DNA from: Saprospiraceae bacterium
Lineage (GTDB): Bacteria > Bacteroidota > Bacteroidia > Chitinophagales > Saprospiraceae
DNA length: 11,152 nt
Direction: 5' to 3'
NCBI GenBank assembly: GCA_029262975.1
Contig: JAJCYJ010000175.1
Coordinates: 1-11,152 of the forward strand
Shown here: positions 1-8,378 of the stretch, piece after piece
Layout: each line of letters begins with the position of its first letter
How positions within the stretch are numbered: the first letter of the stretch is position 1
Notes under the pieces: model-generated
Database searches by the model: none
The model's input: the letters and a program-made list of their open reading frames with translations, nothing else
Told to the model about the DNA's origin: nothing
Made by a program: the position numbers and the translations under genes

Positions 1-858
1 ATGGATCAAAGTTTCTTTCCAATTCTTGATGGTACCAGTACAGTTTTAAAAATTAAAATGCCTCCAGGCAAATATTACAATCTCGTCTATACCTGGGGAT
101 GGCGTCTTCATCCTCCGAGAATACAGGTAATGGAAGATAGAAATAAAAAATTTGTTGACCCCGCTGATGGACAACTTACAAGACTAGATTCAATCGAAAT
201 TAAAATATTTGGACCGAACCCAACAAAAGACCGAACTACAAAAGATTTTGCAATTTCAAAGATTAGTGATCTTTCCCCTGCTAAGATGATGTGGAAAAAC
301 TTTAACGATGCTATCAAAGATATACATGACAATGATTATAGCGATGCATCTACAAAGGTAGAAGTCGCACTTGATGCTTTCAGGGCTTGGAAGGATAGAA
401 CACACTTACCCGATCCTGCATTAATTGACAGCAGTGCTGACTTGACTTTGCTCTATGTAAATAATACGATATATGCCGGATTTACAAATGGAGGGACAAT
501 TGATTTTCCCGCCTGGAGGTTGAGAGGAGATTCTGTACGTGTAACATTAAAGAATGGTGATTACTTTTGGCATAATTATCAGAATGTAGACTTTGGTGGT
601 GCCAGGGGATGGGAGAATTCTTTCAAATCTTCGGTAAGAGTAGGGGGATCCGGCTGCTGGTTTACCTTCGGTCGCAATTATTGGTGGAAAAATCTCGGGC
701 CTGACTTTATACGGATTCCGGAGGCTGATCCGAATGATCCTTTAACTCCCATAATTAGAAAAGCGCATATCACCTATAATTATGAACCGTCACGACGTTT
801 AAGATTCTATCAATTTGATCCGATGCATCATGATGTTGCTATATTCAGTGTACATTGA
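1..858 (+). CDS. Unrecognised protein, probably N-terminally truncated by the window edge
   Basis: An open frame runs from the first base of the window to a TGA at 856-858, giving 285 residues. The ATG at base 1 may be internal, because there is no signal peptide and the chain begins in what reads like the middle of a folded domain. I do not recognise the family. Visible features are a segment rich in aromatic residues and prolines around residues 25-42 (YNLVYTWGWRLHPPRIQV), an alpha-helical stretch at about 92-132, and a C-terminal part rich in Trp, Gly and Phe (about 165-235) that looks like beta-sandwich. There are no CxxCH or other cysteine-based cofactor motifs and only one cysteine. The stop lies 42 bp before the SCO-type lipoprotein gene, so it may belong to the same envelope locus. 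Being a real gene is likely; its function is unknown. Confidence 0.75.
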   Translation: MDQSFFPILDGTSTVLKIKMPPGKYYNLVYTWGWRLHPPRIQVMEDRNKKFVDPADGQLTRLDSIEIKIFGPNPTKDRTTKDFAISKISDLSPAKMMWKNFNDAIKDIHDNDYSDASTKVEVALDAFRAWKDRTHLPDPALIDSSADLTLLYVNNTIYAGFTNGGTIDFPAWRLRGDSVRVTLKNGDYFWHNYQNVDFGGARGWENSFKSSVRVGGSGCWFTFGRNYWWKNLGPDFIRIPEADPNDPLTPIIRKAHITYNYEPSRRLRFYQFDPMHHDVAIFSVH

Positions 859-900
859 TATGTATAACAGGATATATAATTGTAAAATTAATATTTTTTT

Positions 901-1539
901 ATGTCGCTGCTGAAGCATTATAAGTCTTTGAATTTAATGGTGTCAATTTTTCTGATATCAACCTTTTGTATGATGTCCTGTAAGCCATCAGAGTCTTGTC
1001 ACCCTGCTTTAACGGAGATGGAAGGGAGTCAATTTGAAAAATTTGAATTGAGTCGGGCACTATTACATTTCCCAGAAGTGTCACTAATTTCAATGAATGA
1101 AGAAGAGACATCATTTGAAAATTTACTCAATTCACAAAAACCTATATTTCTTCAATTTATATTCACTTCGTGTCCGACGATTTGTCCGGTATTGAGTAGT
1201 CATTTAGCTGTTTTTCAAGAGCAGGCAAGTGTTCTTGGAGAAGGTGTAAAGATTGTTTCAATTTCGATTGATCCGGAATATGACACCCCTCGGAGATTAA
1301 AAGAGTATGCTAACAAATTTGGCGCAGGACCCGTTTGGAATTTTTATACAGGAAATAAAAAGGAAATCGATAAGTTGCAGGCTTCGTTCAGAAATTTCCA
1401 GGGGAATAAAATGTATCATCGCCCTGCCACTTATTATCGTGATGCTGCATCAGATACATGGTATGTCTATGAAGGATTTGTCAGTGGACAGGAACTCTGG
1501 GAGGATTTTCGTAATCAATCATTAACTACCGTATTCTGA
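901..1539 (+). CDS. SCO family (SCO1/SenC/PrrC) lipoprotein
   Basis: This 212-residue protein has the SCO-type thioredoxin fold. SCO proteins deliver copper to the CuA centre of cytochrome c oxidase or act as thiol-disulphide reductases in the envelope. The N-terminus is a lipoprotein signal: a charged start, a hydrophobic stretch at 11-25 and a lipobox ending MMSC with the lipidated Cys at 27. The copper/redox motif CPTIC is at 91-95, preceded by FIFTS. The family segment SISIDPEYDTP is at 120-130, and the distal histidine ligand is probably H173 in MYHRP. All three expected metal-binding positions therefore seem to be present. No Shine-Dalgarno is visible, as is usual in Bacteroidota. An AT-rich TATAATTG at 875-882, with TTG at 855-857, is a weak candidate promoter. 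The next gene follows after 28 bp. No oxidase subunit gene is in the window, so the partner may be the cytochromes encoded downstream. Confidence 0.93.
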   Translation: MSLLKHYKSLNLMVSIFLISTFCMMSCKPSESCHPALTEMEGSQFEKFELSRALLHFPEVSLISMNEEETSFENLLNSQKPIFLQFIFTSCPTICPVLSSHLAVFQEQASVLGEGVKIVSISIDPEYDTPRRLKEYANKFGAGPVWNFYTGNKKEIDKLQASFRNFQGNKMYHRPATYYRDAASDTWYVYEGFVSGQELWEDFRNQSLTTVF

Positions 1540-1567
1540 TTAATTTATTGATGAAAACGTGTTCTTT

Positions 1568-3208
1568 ATGAAGTATGGTCCACTCATTTTTCTGAGCATC
1601 ATAGCAATAGTTATTGCGATCTTTACGGTTTCTTCTTGTCATTATAATACGGGCGATCCTCTTGCCGGTAAAAGAATTTACGAAGAGGGAATACTTGCTA
1701 ATGGAGATCCATTAGTGGGCTATCATGATGGTTCAAAAGCCTTGGAAGGAGCCCTCGTGAGTTGTGCCAGGTGTCATCGTAAGAGTGGTTATGGTTCAAT
1801 AGAAGGTAATGTATATGTCCCCCCAATTACTGCAGATATTTTATTCAATAACCGACTTGTCGAAAGCAGGGATATGTTACGGAGTTTATTTCAAGAAGAA
1901 TATACACCGAATGATTGGGCCAAGATTCGTAACCTCTCAGAACGTCCGGCTTACAATGATGAAAGCCTGCAGACTTTGTTAGCTACGGGTATTAATGCAC
2001 TGCACCAGAAGATAGAAGGAACCATGCCACGATATCAATTAGACGAAACAAATTTTCGTCACCTCTCGTCGTATCTAAAGATAATTGGGGAAGATCAGGC
2101 AGTTGGAATTTCAAAAGATACGATACATTTTGCTACCGCAATAGCAGGGTATGTGTCGGACGAAGAGCGACTCATATTTAAAAATACCGTTGAGACTTAT
2201 GTTAATTGGAAAAACAAAAATGTAATTGCTCAATTGAAAGCTGCAAAACGAGTACCGCACCATAAAGGAGCATTTGTGAAAACATATAAAATGTGGAAGA
2301 TCCATTTTTGGGAATTGAATGGAACTGAAGATTCTTATATGCCACAATTAGAAAGAAAATTGAAATCACAACCCATATTCGCGATGATCAGCGGACTGTC
2401 TGATATAGCGTGGGATCAAATTCATTTATTTGCTGAGCAAAATGAAATACCTTCTATTTTTCCAAATACGAGCATTCCAAACGAGATCGAAGAGCCTTAT
2501 AATTTATATCTTTCAAGAGGGGTATATGAAGAGGCCAGCGTGATGGCAGAACATCTGGTGAGAAAAAATCAACCTGTCGTATTTGTAAGGGGCAAAGATT
2601 TGTCTAATCGTATATTCGTAGATAGAATATACGAACTTTGTTCTTTAAAACTTGAAGAAGAATACCTGCATGTACTTGATGTTCAGGATTTGGAATCTTC
2701 CGAATCTGAGTTGCAGGAATTGTTGCCGCCTACTGAGGATTCAATTAATCTTGTACTAGCGACAAATCTGGAAGAAATTGAAAAAGTAGGATTATCTAAT
2801 AATCTCAAAAGAAAGGTTACCCTATATACTTCTTCCAATTTATGTGATGCACCCATTAGGCACTTTGAAAATTTTATGCATTTTTGTAGTTTTCCATTTA
2901 CTGATCCTGAGACGCGGATACCAAGGAACTTTCGAGTACATGCATGGATGCGTTCCAGAGGATTGAGTGTAGAAGATGAGCAACTTCAACTCAATACCTA
3001 CTTTGCTCTTTCTATTACTGACTTTGCCGTGGATCACATGGCCGGATATTATTCTCGGCAATACCTGATCGAACGAATTGAGCATGAAACTGAAAATAAT
3101 CTCAATCCAGGCATCTATCCATCATTAAGCCTTGGACCCGGTCAAAGATTTGCATCGAAAAACTGCTCGATAATCAAGAGACCTGGAAGGATAACACCTG
3201 TGTTGTAG
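1568..3208 (+). CDS. Lipoprotein fusing a c-type cytochrome domain to a periplasmic binding protein-like domain
   Basis: I chose the ATG at 1568 (546 residues) over an in-frame GTG at 1559, because it gives a clean lipoprotein signal: MKYG, a hydrophobic stretch, then VSSC with the lipidated Cys at 24. Residues about 30-175 form a cytochrome c-like domain with haem motif CARCH at 66-70 and a likely axial methionine in GTMPRY (M153). From about 185 onward the chain resembles type I periplasmic binding proteins of the Leu/Ile/Val or amide family: an opening strand (FATAIAGYVSDEERLIF), then a PIFAMISGLSD segment and an IPSIFPNTSIP segment. The end, SLGPGQRFASKNCSII, is also typical of cytochrome-associated substrate-binding proteins. 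No ABC permease or ATPase gene is nearby, so the binding domain more likely senses or presents a ligand than feeds a transporter. The ligand is unknown. The gene follows the SCO gene by 28 bp and precedes the DUF1553 gene by 112 bp. Confidence 0.87.
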   Translation: MKYGPLIFLSIIAIVIAIFTVSSCHYNTGDPLAGKRIYEEGILANGDPLVGYHDGSKALEGALVSCARCHRKSGYGSIEGNVYVPPITADILFNNRLVESRDMLRSLFQEEYTPNDWAKIRNLSERPAYNDESLQTLLATGINALHQKIEGTMPRYQLDETNFRHLSSYLKIIGEDQAVGISKDTIHFATAIAGYVSDEERLIFKNTVETYVNWKNKNVIAQLKAAKRVPHHKGAFVKTYKMWKIHFWELNGTEDSYMPQLERKLKSQPIFAMISGLSDIAWDQIHLFAEQNEIPSIFPNTSIPNEIEEPYNLYLSRGVYEEASVMAEHLVRKNQPVVFVRGKDLSNRIFVDRIYELCSLKLEEEYLHVLDVQDLESSESELQELLPPTEDSINLVLATNLEEIEKVGLSNNLKRKVTLYTSSNLCDAPIRHFENFMHFCSFPFTDPETRIPRNFRVHAWMRSRGLSVEDEQLQLNTYFALSITDFAVDHMAGYYSRQYLIERIEHETENNLNPGIYPSLSLGPGQRFASKNCSIIKRPGRITPVL

Positions 3209-3320
3209 ATAATGCTTCAATTTCATTAACTTTATCGGTTACTTAACTTGTTATCAATGGGAATATCGTGGTAAGATATCTGCCCATGATAGTTTAGTAT
3301 GTGATTATATCAGGACTTCA

Positions 3321-6300
3321 ATGAGAAAATATTATTTCTATATAATGGCGGCTGGAATCATGTGTTTCTTCAATGCATGTAATAATTCATTACCCGAAGA
3401 AATAGCAGCTGTAGCCGATCAATTACCTGAAGAGGTGAATTTTAATTTTCATATTAAGCCCTTAATCTCAGACAGATGTTTTAAATGTCATGGACCGGAT
3501 GCAAATCAAAGAAAGGGGGAATTGCGACTTGATAATGAGGCCGATGCTTTTAAATCAGTAATTAGCCCTGAGGCCACTGCATCTTTAATATTGAAATCTG
3601 GGAGCCCGGAGAAAAGTGAAATCTTTCATCGCATCATGTCAAGTGACGTGGAATATATGATGCCACCTCCAGAGTCAAATCTTTATCTCAGTGCTTATGA
3701 AAAAGGACTGATCACAAAATGGATCAATCAGGGCGCCAAATATGAAAAACACTGGGCATTCGTAAGTCCTAAAAACTCCAGGATACCCGATCTTAACGAT
3801 GCATGGATCAGTAATGAAATCGATCATTTTATATTAGAGAAAATAGTAGATAAAGAGTTATCCCCTTCACCTTCGGCATCGCCATCAACACTTTTGCGCA
3901 GGGCAACATTAGACTTAACCGGTCTTCCACCAACCCCTGCAGAAATAGAAAATTTTATCAATGACACATCCGACAATTCATATTCTGACAAACTTGATGC
4001 ACTATTAGCAAGAGAACAATATGGTGAAAGAATGGCTTTAGAATGGTTGGACGTAGCAAGGTATGCAGATACCCATGGTTATCAGGATGATGGGATGAGG
4101 ACAACATGGCCATGGAGAGATTGGGTTATCCAGGCATTTAATCAAAACCTGCCTTATGATGATTTTATAACCTGGCAATTAGCCGGCGATCTGCTTGACA
4201 ATCCCACTAAAGATCAACTCTTGGCTACATGCTTTAATCGCAACCATCCACAAAGTCAGGAAGGAGGCGTGGTCGATGAAGAATACCGTGTCGAATACGT
4301 AGCCGACCGCACGAATACATTGGGCAAGGCATTCCTGGGTCTGACATTAGAATGTGCCCGGTGTCATGATCATAAGTACGATCCAATAAGTCAAAAGGAC
4401 TACTACAGTCTATTTGCATATTTTAATAATAACAATGAGTCTGGAATAGTCCCATACAACGGGGAGGCTTCTCCAACAGTATTTCTGCCTACAAAGAACG
4501 CTGCAGTAGCGCTCGATTCTTTAGGACATGTGATTGATTCATTAAGTGAGTTTTTAGTTTCTGATCGCTATATAGAAGAATTTGAAAAATGGTACAAGCA
4601 AATCCCGGAAGAAGTGGATATCGCTTATGATTATAAATTGTCAGCGGATTTTTCATTTGAAAAAGAACTTAAAGCCTCGGATAAGACCATGAATCTTGAT
4701 AGACGAGCCCCGGGTAAATTGCCAAAGAAAAGCAAATTGGTTACTTCATTTTTGAATCATTCAAAAAACAAGGCTGACGCCGGCATTTTTGGTGATGTAG
4801 TAAGGAGACCCTTATTAGTTGAAGGTCATGTTGGAAAAGGATTGGCATTTCAAGGAGATGCTGGTGTCAGATTTAATCGTGATTTGGACTTTGATCGCAA
4901 TCAACCATTTTCAATTAGCATTTGGGTAAAGCCACTTCGCGATAGTCTTGAAGGACCCATTTTTAATAATAGTAATGACGCTTTCGAGGGCTATAGAGGG
5001 TGGTTATGCAAAATGAATATGGATGGTACTTTATCTTTTCAATTCAACCATGTATGGCCAGATAATGCTATAGATATAAAAACCCATGACCCGCTTAAGA
5101 TCAATCAATGGTCGCATGTCGTATTATCTTATGATGGTTCGAGCAAAGCTAACGGGATTCGATTTTTCATCAATGGAGAGACACCGGAACATACGATCCT
5201 TGCAGATAATTTATATAAGAGTCTGCTACATGGGAGGCATAAGACAAATTGGTCCAGTTTTCCATTTATATTAGGAATGGGAATGACCAAATCTATCGAG
5301 GATTTGTGCATGGATGAATTAAAAGTATATCGGCGACAACTATCTGAGCCGGAAATTCAAGCATTGTTTCAGGGAAAGAAAAATTTCCGCAAATCACAAT
5401 TCGATAAAAACGACCTGGTTGATCACTATTTATTTTCCGGTTATAACGCTGAATACAACCATAAAGATGACTTAATCACGGCCGTCAGGAAGGAAGAAAA
5501 TCTCTTAACTACAGACGAGATAGAGGTGATGATTATGCACGAGAGAAAAGAAGTCAGACCCACCTATGTCCTTGACAGAGGGATGTATGACCAACATAGA
5601 TCTGAAGTGGAACCCGCAGTACCAGAAGTGTTTTCCAATTTGTCTGCTGACCAACCTGCTAATCGGCTAGAACTGGCTCAATGGCTGGTCCGGCCTGAAC
5701 ACCCACTTACTTCAAGAGTGGCTGTAAATCGTATTTGGAAAATGCTATTTGGCAAGGGAATAGTTGCGACACAGGAAGATTTTGGTAGCCAGGGTAATCT
5801 TCCCAGCCACCCGGAATTGCTGGATTTTTTAGCTTTGAAATTGATAGATCTTGATTGGGATATGAAAGCGTTTATAAAATATATTATGCAATCTTCTGTC
5901 TATACCCAATCGAGTATCGCGTCAAAAAAGTCCAAATCTGTTGACCCTGAAAATAGGACATATGCTCACTTTCCGGCACATCGACTCAGTGCTGAAACTA
6001 TAAGAGATGGGGCACTTGCTGCAAGTGGACTGCTCGTAGAACAGGTCGGTGGTCCCAGTGTCTATCCTTATCAACCCGAAGGACTTTGGGAAGCGCTTGC
6101 TACCAGAAACGCAGTTACCTATACACAACAAACAGGTGATAGCTTGTATCGAAGAAGTATGTATACAGTGTGGAAAAGATCCAGCCCCCCACCCAGTATG
6201 ATGACTTTTGATGCACCAGATCGATATTACTGTGTTGTAAACAGGCAAAATACGGCAACCCCTCTTCAATCTCTTGTCTTAATGAATGATGTTCAATTCC

Positions 6301-6596
6301 TGGAAGCATCCAAGGTGTTGGCAGAAAAAATGATGGAACACTCTTCTGGCGATCCTATTGTATTTGCTTTTAAATCACTGATAGGTCGTCGACCAAACAA
6401 TGAAGAATATGCTTTACTGACAGAGCAATATAAACATGCCTTAGAAGACTTAAAACTTGACTCTGAAAGTGTAATTGCATGGTTATCATCTGGAGAATAT
6501 CATTCGGATTCTAAATATGACAAAACGGAGTTGGCAGCGAATACAATGATCGCTTCAACAATCATGAATTTCGACGAATTTGTAATGAAGAGATAA
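3321..6596 (+). CDS. PSCyt1-DUF1549-LamG-DUF1553 (PSD1) cytochrome-type lipoprotein
   Basis: A 1091-residue exported protein. The signal ends in FFNAC, with the probable lipidated Cys at 20. Residues about 38-120 are a planctomycete-type cytochrome C domain (PSCyt1): CFKCHGPDANQRKGELRLD carries haem motif CFKCH at 53-57, and EYMMPPP near 111-117 supplies a probable axial Met. Residues about 160-370 are DUF1549 (PSCyt2), with the hallmarks RRATLDLTGLPPTP and EWLDVARYADTHGYQ and a second CxxCH, CARCH, near 345-349. A LamG/concanavalin-like insert spans about 480-685 (FSISIWVKP, QWSHVVLSYDG, MDELKVYRRQLS). Residues about 780-1060 are DUF1553 (PSD1), with NRIWKMLFGKGIVATQEDFG, PSHPELLDFLA and NRQNTATPLQSLVLMND. 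These families are usually encoded next to a DUF1501 protein, as here. The exact reaction is not established. Two attached haems are predicted, so an electron-transfer or redox-enzyme role outside the cytoplasm is likely. LamG suggests a glycan or surface ligand, by inference only. Confidence 0.95.
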   Translation: MRKYYFYIMAAGIMCFFNACNNSLPEEIAAVADQLPEEVNFNFHIKPLISDRCFKCHGPDANQRKGELRLDNEADAFKSVISPEATASLILKSGSPEKSEIFHRIMSSDVEYMMPPPESNLYLSAYEKGLITKWINQGAKYEKHWAFVSPKNSRIPDLNDAWISNEIDHFILEKIVDKELSPSPSASPSTLLRRATLDLTGLPPTPAEIENFINDTSDNSYSDKLDALLAREQYGERMALEWLDVARYADTHGYQDDGMRTTWPWRDWVIQAFNQNLPYDDFITWQLAGDLLDNPTKDQLLATCFNRNHPQSQEGGVVDEEYRVEYVADRTNTLGKAFLGLTLECARCHDHKYDPISQKDYYSLFAYFNNNNESGIVPYNGEASPTVFLPTKNAAVALDSLGHVIDSLSEFLVSDRYIEEFEKWYKQIPEEVDIAYDYKLSADFSFEKELKASDKTMNLDRRAPGKLPKKSKLVTSFLNHSKNKADAGIFGDVVRRPLLVEGHVGKGLAFQGDAGVRFNRDLDFDRNQPFSISIWVKPLRDSLEGPIFNNSNDAFEGYRGWLCKMNMDGTLSFQFNHVWPDNAIDIKTHDPLKINQWSHVVLSYDGSSKANGIRFFINGETPEHTILADNLYKSLLHGRHKTNWSSFPFILGMGMTKSIEDLCMDELKVYRRQLSEPEIQALFQGKKNFRKSQFDKNDLVDHYLFSGYNAEYNHKDDLITAVRKEENLLTTDEIEVMIMHERKEVRPTYVLDRGMYDQHRSEVEPAVPEVFSNLSADQPANRLELAQWLVRPEHPLTSRVAVNRIWKMLFGKGIVATQEDFGSQGNLPSHPELLDFLALKLIDLDWDMKAFIKYIMQSSVYTQSSIASKKSKSVDPENRTYAHFPAHRLSAETIRDGALAASGLLVEQVGGPSVYPYQPEGLWEALATRNAVTYTQQTGDSLYRRSMYTVWKRSSPPPSMMTFDAPDRYYCVVNRQNTATPLQSLVLMNDVQFLEASKVLAEKMMEHSSGDPIVFAFKSLIGRRPNNEEYALLTEQYKHALEDLKLDSESVIAWLSSGEYHSDSKYDKTELAANTMIASTIMNFDEFVMKR

Positions 6597-6619
6597 TTAT
6601 AAGGCAATTTAATGTGCAA

Positions 6620-8071
6620 ATGAACAATTTAAATAACAACGGTATTATACAGGCGGCACGCCGCATCAATCGTAGGTCTTTTCTAAATAATAGTCTATTT
6701 GGTATTGGTGGCGCTGCATTGTCTTCGTTGATGAATCCTGTAAAAAACTTATTGACGGATACTGTCCTTCCGCATTTTACACCCAAGGCTAAACGCGTCA
6801 TTTATCTTTTTCAAAGTGGGGCTCCATCCCAATTAGAATTATTCGACTATAAACCCAAATTAAAAGAACTCTTTGGGCAAGAACTACCGGACAGCATCAG
6901 GGGAGGACAAAGAGTGACCGGAATGACAGCAGATCAGCGATCTTTTCCGCTTGCTGCAAGTGATATAGGATGGTCACAATATGGTCAGAGCGGTGCCTGG
7001 TTAAGTGATCATATCCCGTATCATCAGAAAATTGTGGATGACATTTGTATCATCAAGACGATGTATACGGAAGCGATCAATCATGATCCGGCTGTAACTT
7101 TTGTACAGACGGGTTCTCAGCAAGCCGGTCGCCCCAGCATCGGTTCATGGATAAATTATGGACTTGGTAGTGACAATGAGAACCTTCCGGCTTTTGTAGT
7201 CTTATTGTCTAGGGGAAGAAATGATGGTGGAGGCCAACCTCTCTATGCCAAGTTGTGGGGAAATGGATTTTTAGCGGCTAGACATCAAGGTGTGATTTTC
7301 AGATCCGGTCATGAACCGGTCCTGTATCTCAATAATCCAGAAGGGATGGATAAATCGCAACGAAGATTTATGCTGGATTACCTGAATAAGCTGCATGAGC
7401 AGCAGTTTGCAGAAGTAAAAGATGAAAATATTCTCTCAAGGATAGAGCAGTATGAGATGGCCTATCGAATGCAGACATCTGTGCCCGAAGCCGTTGATGT
7501 TTCTAATGAACCCGATCATATTTATGAGCTCTATGGCAAGGACGCACGCGAACCAGGCACTTATGCCTATAACTGTTTATTGGCCCGTAAGCTGGCTGAA
7601 AGTGGCGTTAAGTTTATCCAATTATACCACCAGGATTGGGACATGCATGGCAATTTGCCAAATCAAATGAAGGATTTGACCAAACAGACTGATCAGGCAT
7701 CAGCAGGATTACTGATAGATTTAAAACAGAGAGGACTTTTGGATGATACATTGGTCATCTGGGGCGGAGAATTTGGCCGTGGATGTTACTCTCAAGGCAA
7801 ATTAACGCCTGAGGTATTTGGAAGAGACCACCATCCACGATGTTTTAGTATTTGGATGGCAGGGGCAGGAGTCAAGAAAGGAGTGACAATCGGAGCGACG
7901 GATGATTTTGGATACAATATAATTTCTAATCCTGTTCATGTACATGACTTCCAGGCAACACTCCTGCACTTATTGGGAATCGATCACGAAAGATTTACTT
8001 ATAAATATCAGGGCCGAAGATTCAGATTGACAGATGTGCATGGTAAGATTGTCAAAGAACTGCTTGCATGA
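6620..8071 (+). CDS. DUF1501 domain-containing protein with twin-arginine signal (alkaline phosphatase/sulfatase-like fold)
   Basis: The ATG at 6620 gives 483 residues; an in-frame GTG at 6614 would add only two. The N-terminus has a Tat-type signal, NRRSFLNNSLFGIGGAALSSL (twin Arg at 18-19), which predicts export in folded form, possibly with cofactor loaded. The rest is a full-length DUF1501 protein, a family in the alkaline phosphatase superfamily: RVIYLFQSGAPSQLELFDYKP at about 59-79, HDPAVTFVQTGS with GRPSIGSWINYGLG at 155-183, DWDMHGN at 339-345, GGEFGR at 382-387, GRDHHPR at 401-407 and a C-terminal VHVHDFQATLLHLLGIDHER. The acidic and histidine residues in DMH, GGEF and DHH are the probable metal ligands. 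It lies 23 bp after the DUF1553 gene, the usual pairing, so the two very likely act together. The substrate is unknown; phosphatase- or sulfatase-like hydrolysis is only a fold-based guess. Confidence 0.94.
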   Translation: MNNLNNNGIIQAARRINRRSFLNNSLFGIGGAALSSLMNPVKNLLTDTVLPHFTPKAKRVIYLFQSGAPSQLELFDYKPKLKELFGQELPDSIRGGQRVTGMTADQRSFPLAASDIGWSQYGQSGAWLSDHIPYHQKIVDDICIIKTMYTEAINHDPAVTFVQTGSQQAGRPSIGSWINYGLGSDNENLPAFVVLLSRGRNDGGGQPLYAKLWGNGFLAARHQGVIFRSGHEPVLYLNNPEGMDKSQRRFMLDYLNKLHEQQFAEVKDENILSRIEQYEMAYRMQTSVPEAVDVSNEPDHIYELYGKDAREPGTYAYNCLLARKLAESGVKFIQLYHQDWDMHGNLPNQMKDLTKQTDQASAGLLIDLKQRGLLDDTLVIWGGEFGRGCYSQGKLTPEVFGRDHHPRCFSIWMAGAGVKKGVTIGATDDFGYNIISNPVHVHDFQATLLHLLGIDHERFTYKYQGRRFRLTDVHGKIVKELLA

Positions 8072-8202
8072 TTATTTAAAATTATAATTCATTGGCCTTT
8101 TGTAGTGGGTTTTTCAATATTCATAATATAAATCTTTTTTTGGAATGAGTTAGGTTTAAAGTTTTAAAAATGAAGATTGTATTTAATCTCCTTTTTCACT
8201 TC

Positions 8203-8237
8203 TTTCCGTACGTTTCAACATGTGAAACACGTAGAAA
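8203..8237. repeat. Imperfect inverted repeat around GTTTCA/TGAAAC
   Basis: TTTC and TACGTTTCA at the left are mirrored by TGAAA, ACGTA and GAAA at the right, around a 5-base centre (ACATG). There is a two-base bulge on each side. The core GTTTCA/TGAAAC pairs perfectly. It could be an operator or the edge of a dispersed repeat; nothing decides between these. Confidence 0.5.
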
Positions 8238-8317
8238 AATCGGGAAACCTTGGACCGATTTTAGTGTTTTACTTGTGGTCTGACGAAGGAAGAGAAACAT
8301 TACGGAAAGTGCCTTTT

Positions 8318-8348
8318 CCTGCCTGCGGTGCCCGCAAGGGCAGGCAGG
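8318..8348. repeat. GC-rich REP-like hairpin with GCAA tetraloop
   Basis: The outer stem CCTGCCT (8318-8324) pairs with AGGCAGG (8342-8348). A five-base bulge (GCGGT) on the left arm follows. The inner stem GCCC (8330-8333) pairs with GGGC (8338-8341) and closes a GCAA tetraloop, a stable GNRA type. Palindromes with CCTGCCTGC/GCAGGCAGG arms occur as scattered repeats in environmental Bacteroidota genomes, as far as I recall; copy number here cannot be checked. A T-rich run follows, so it might also end transcripts, but it lies about 250 bp past the DUF1501 stop. Confidence 0.65.
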
Positions 8349-8355
8349 TTTCGTT

Positions 8356-8378
8356 CTTTTTTGGGTCAAGCAAAAAAG
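8356..8378. repeat. AT-rich hairpin CTTTTTTG/CAAAAAAG
   Basis: CTTTTTTG (8356-8363) and CAAAAAAG (8371-8378) are exact reverse complements around a seven-base loop. It sits eight bases after the GC-rich hairpin and is probably part of the same dispersed element. A role in transcription termination is possible but unproven. Confidence 0.5.

Noticed and set aside
855..882. TTG and TATAATTG as a Bacteroidota-type promoter for the SCO gene
   Set aside because: The spacing (17 bp) is short and the second box has a mismatch to TAnnTTTG; in AT-rich DNA this is too weak for a separate feature.
3209..3320. Independent promoter or regulatory site before the DUF1553 gene
   Set aside because: The 112-bp gap is AT-rich, with no clear palindrome or promoter boxes at proper spacing.
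5922..6309. Reverse-strand open frames inside the DUF1553 gene
   Set aside because: They lie opposite the strongly conserved DUF1553 domain and are shadows of it; no domain or start signal supports them.
8072..8160. Rho-independent terminator directly after the DUF1501 gene
   Set aside because: There is a T-run near 8132-8140 but I see no GC-rich stem directly before it.
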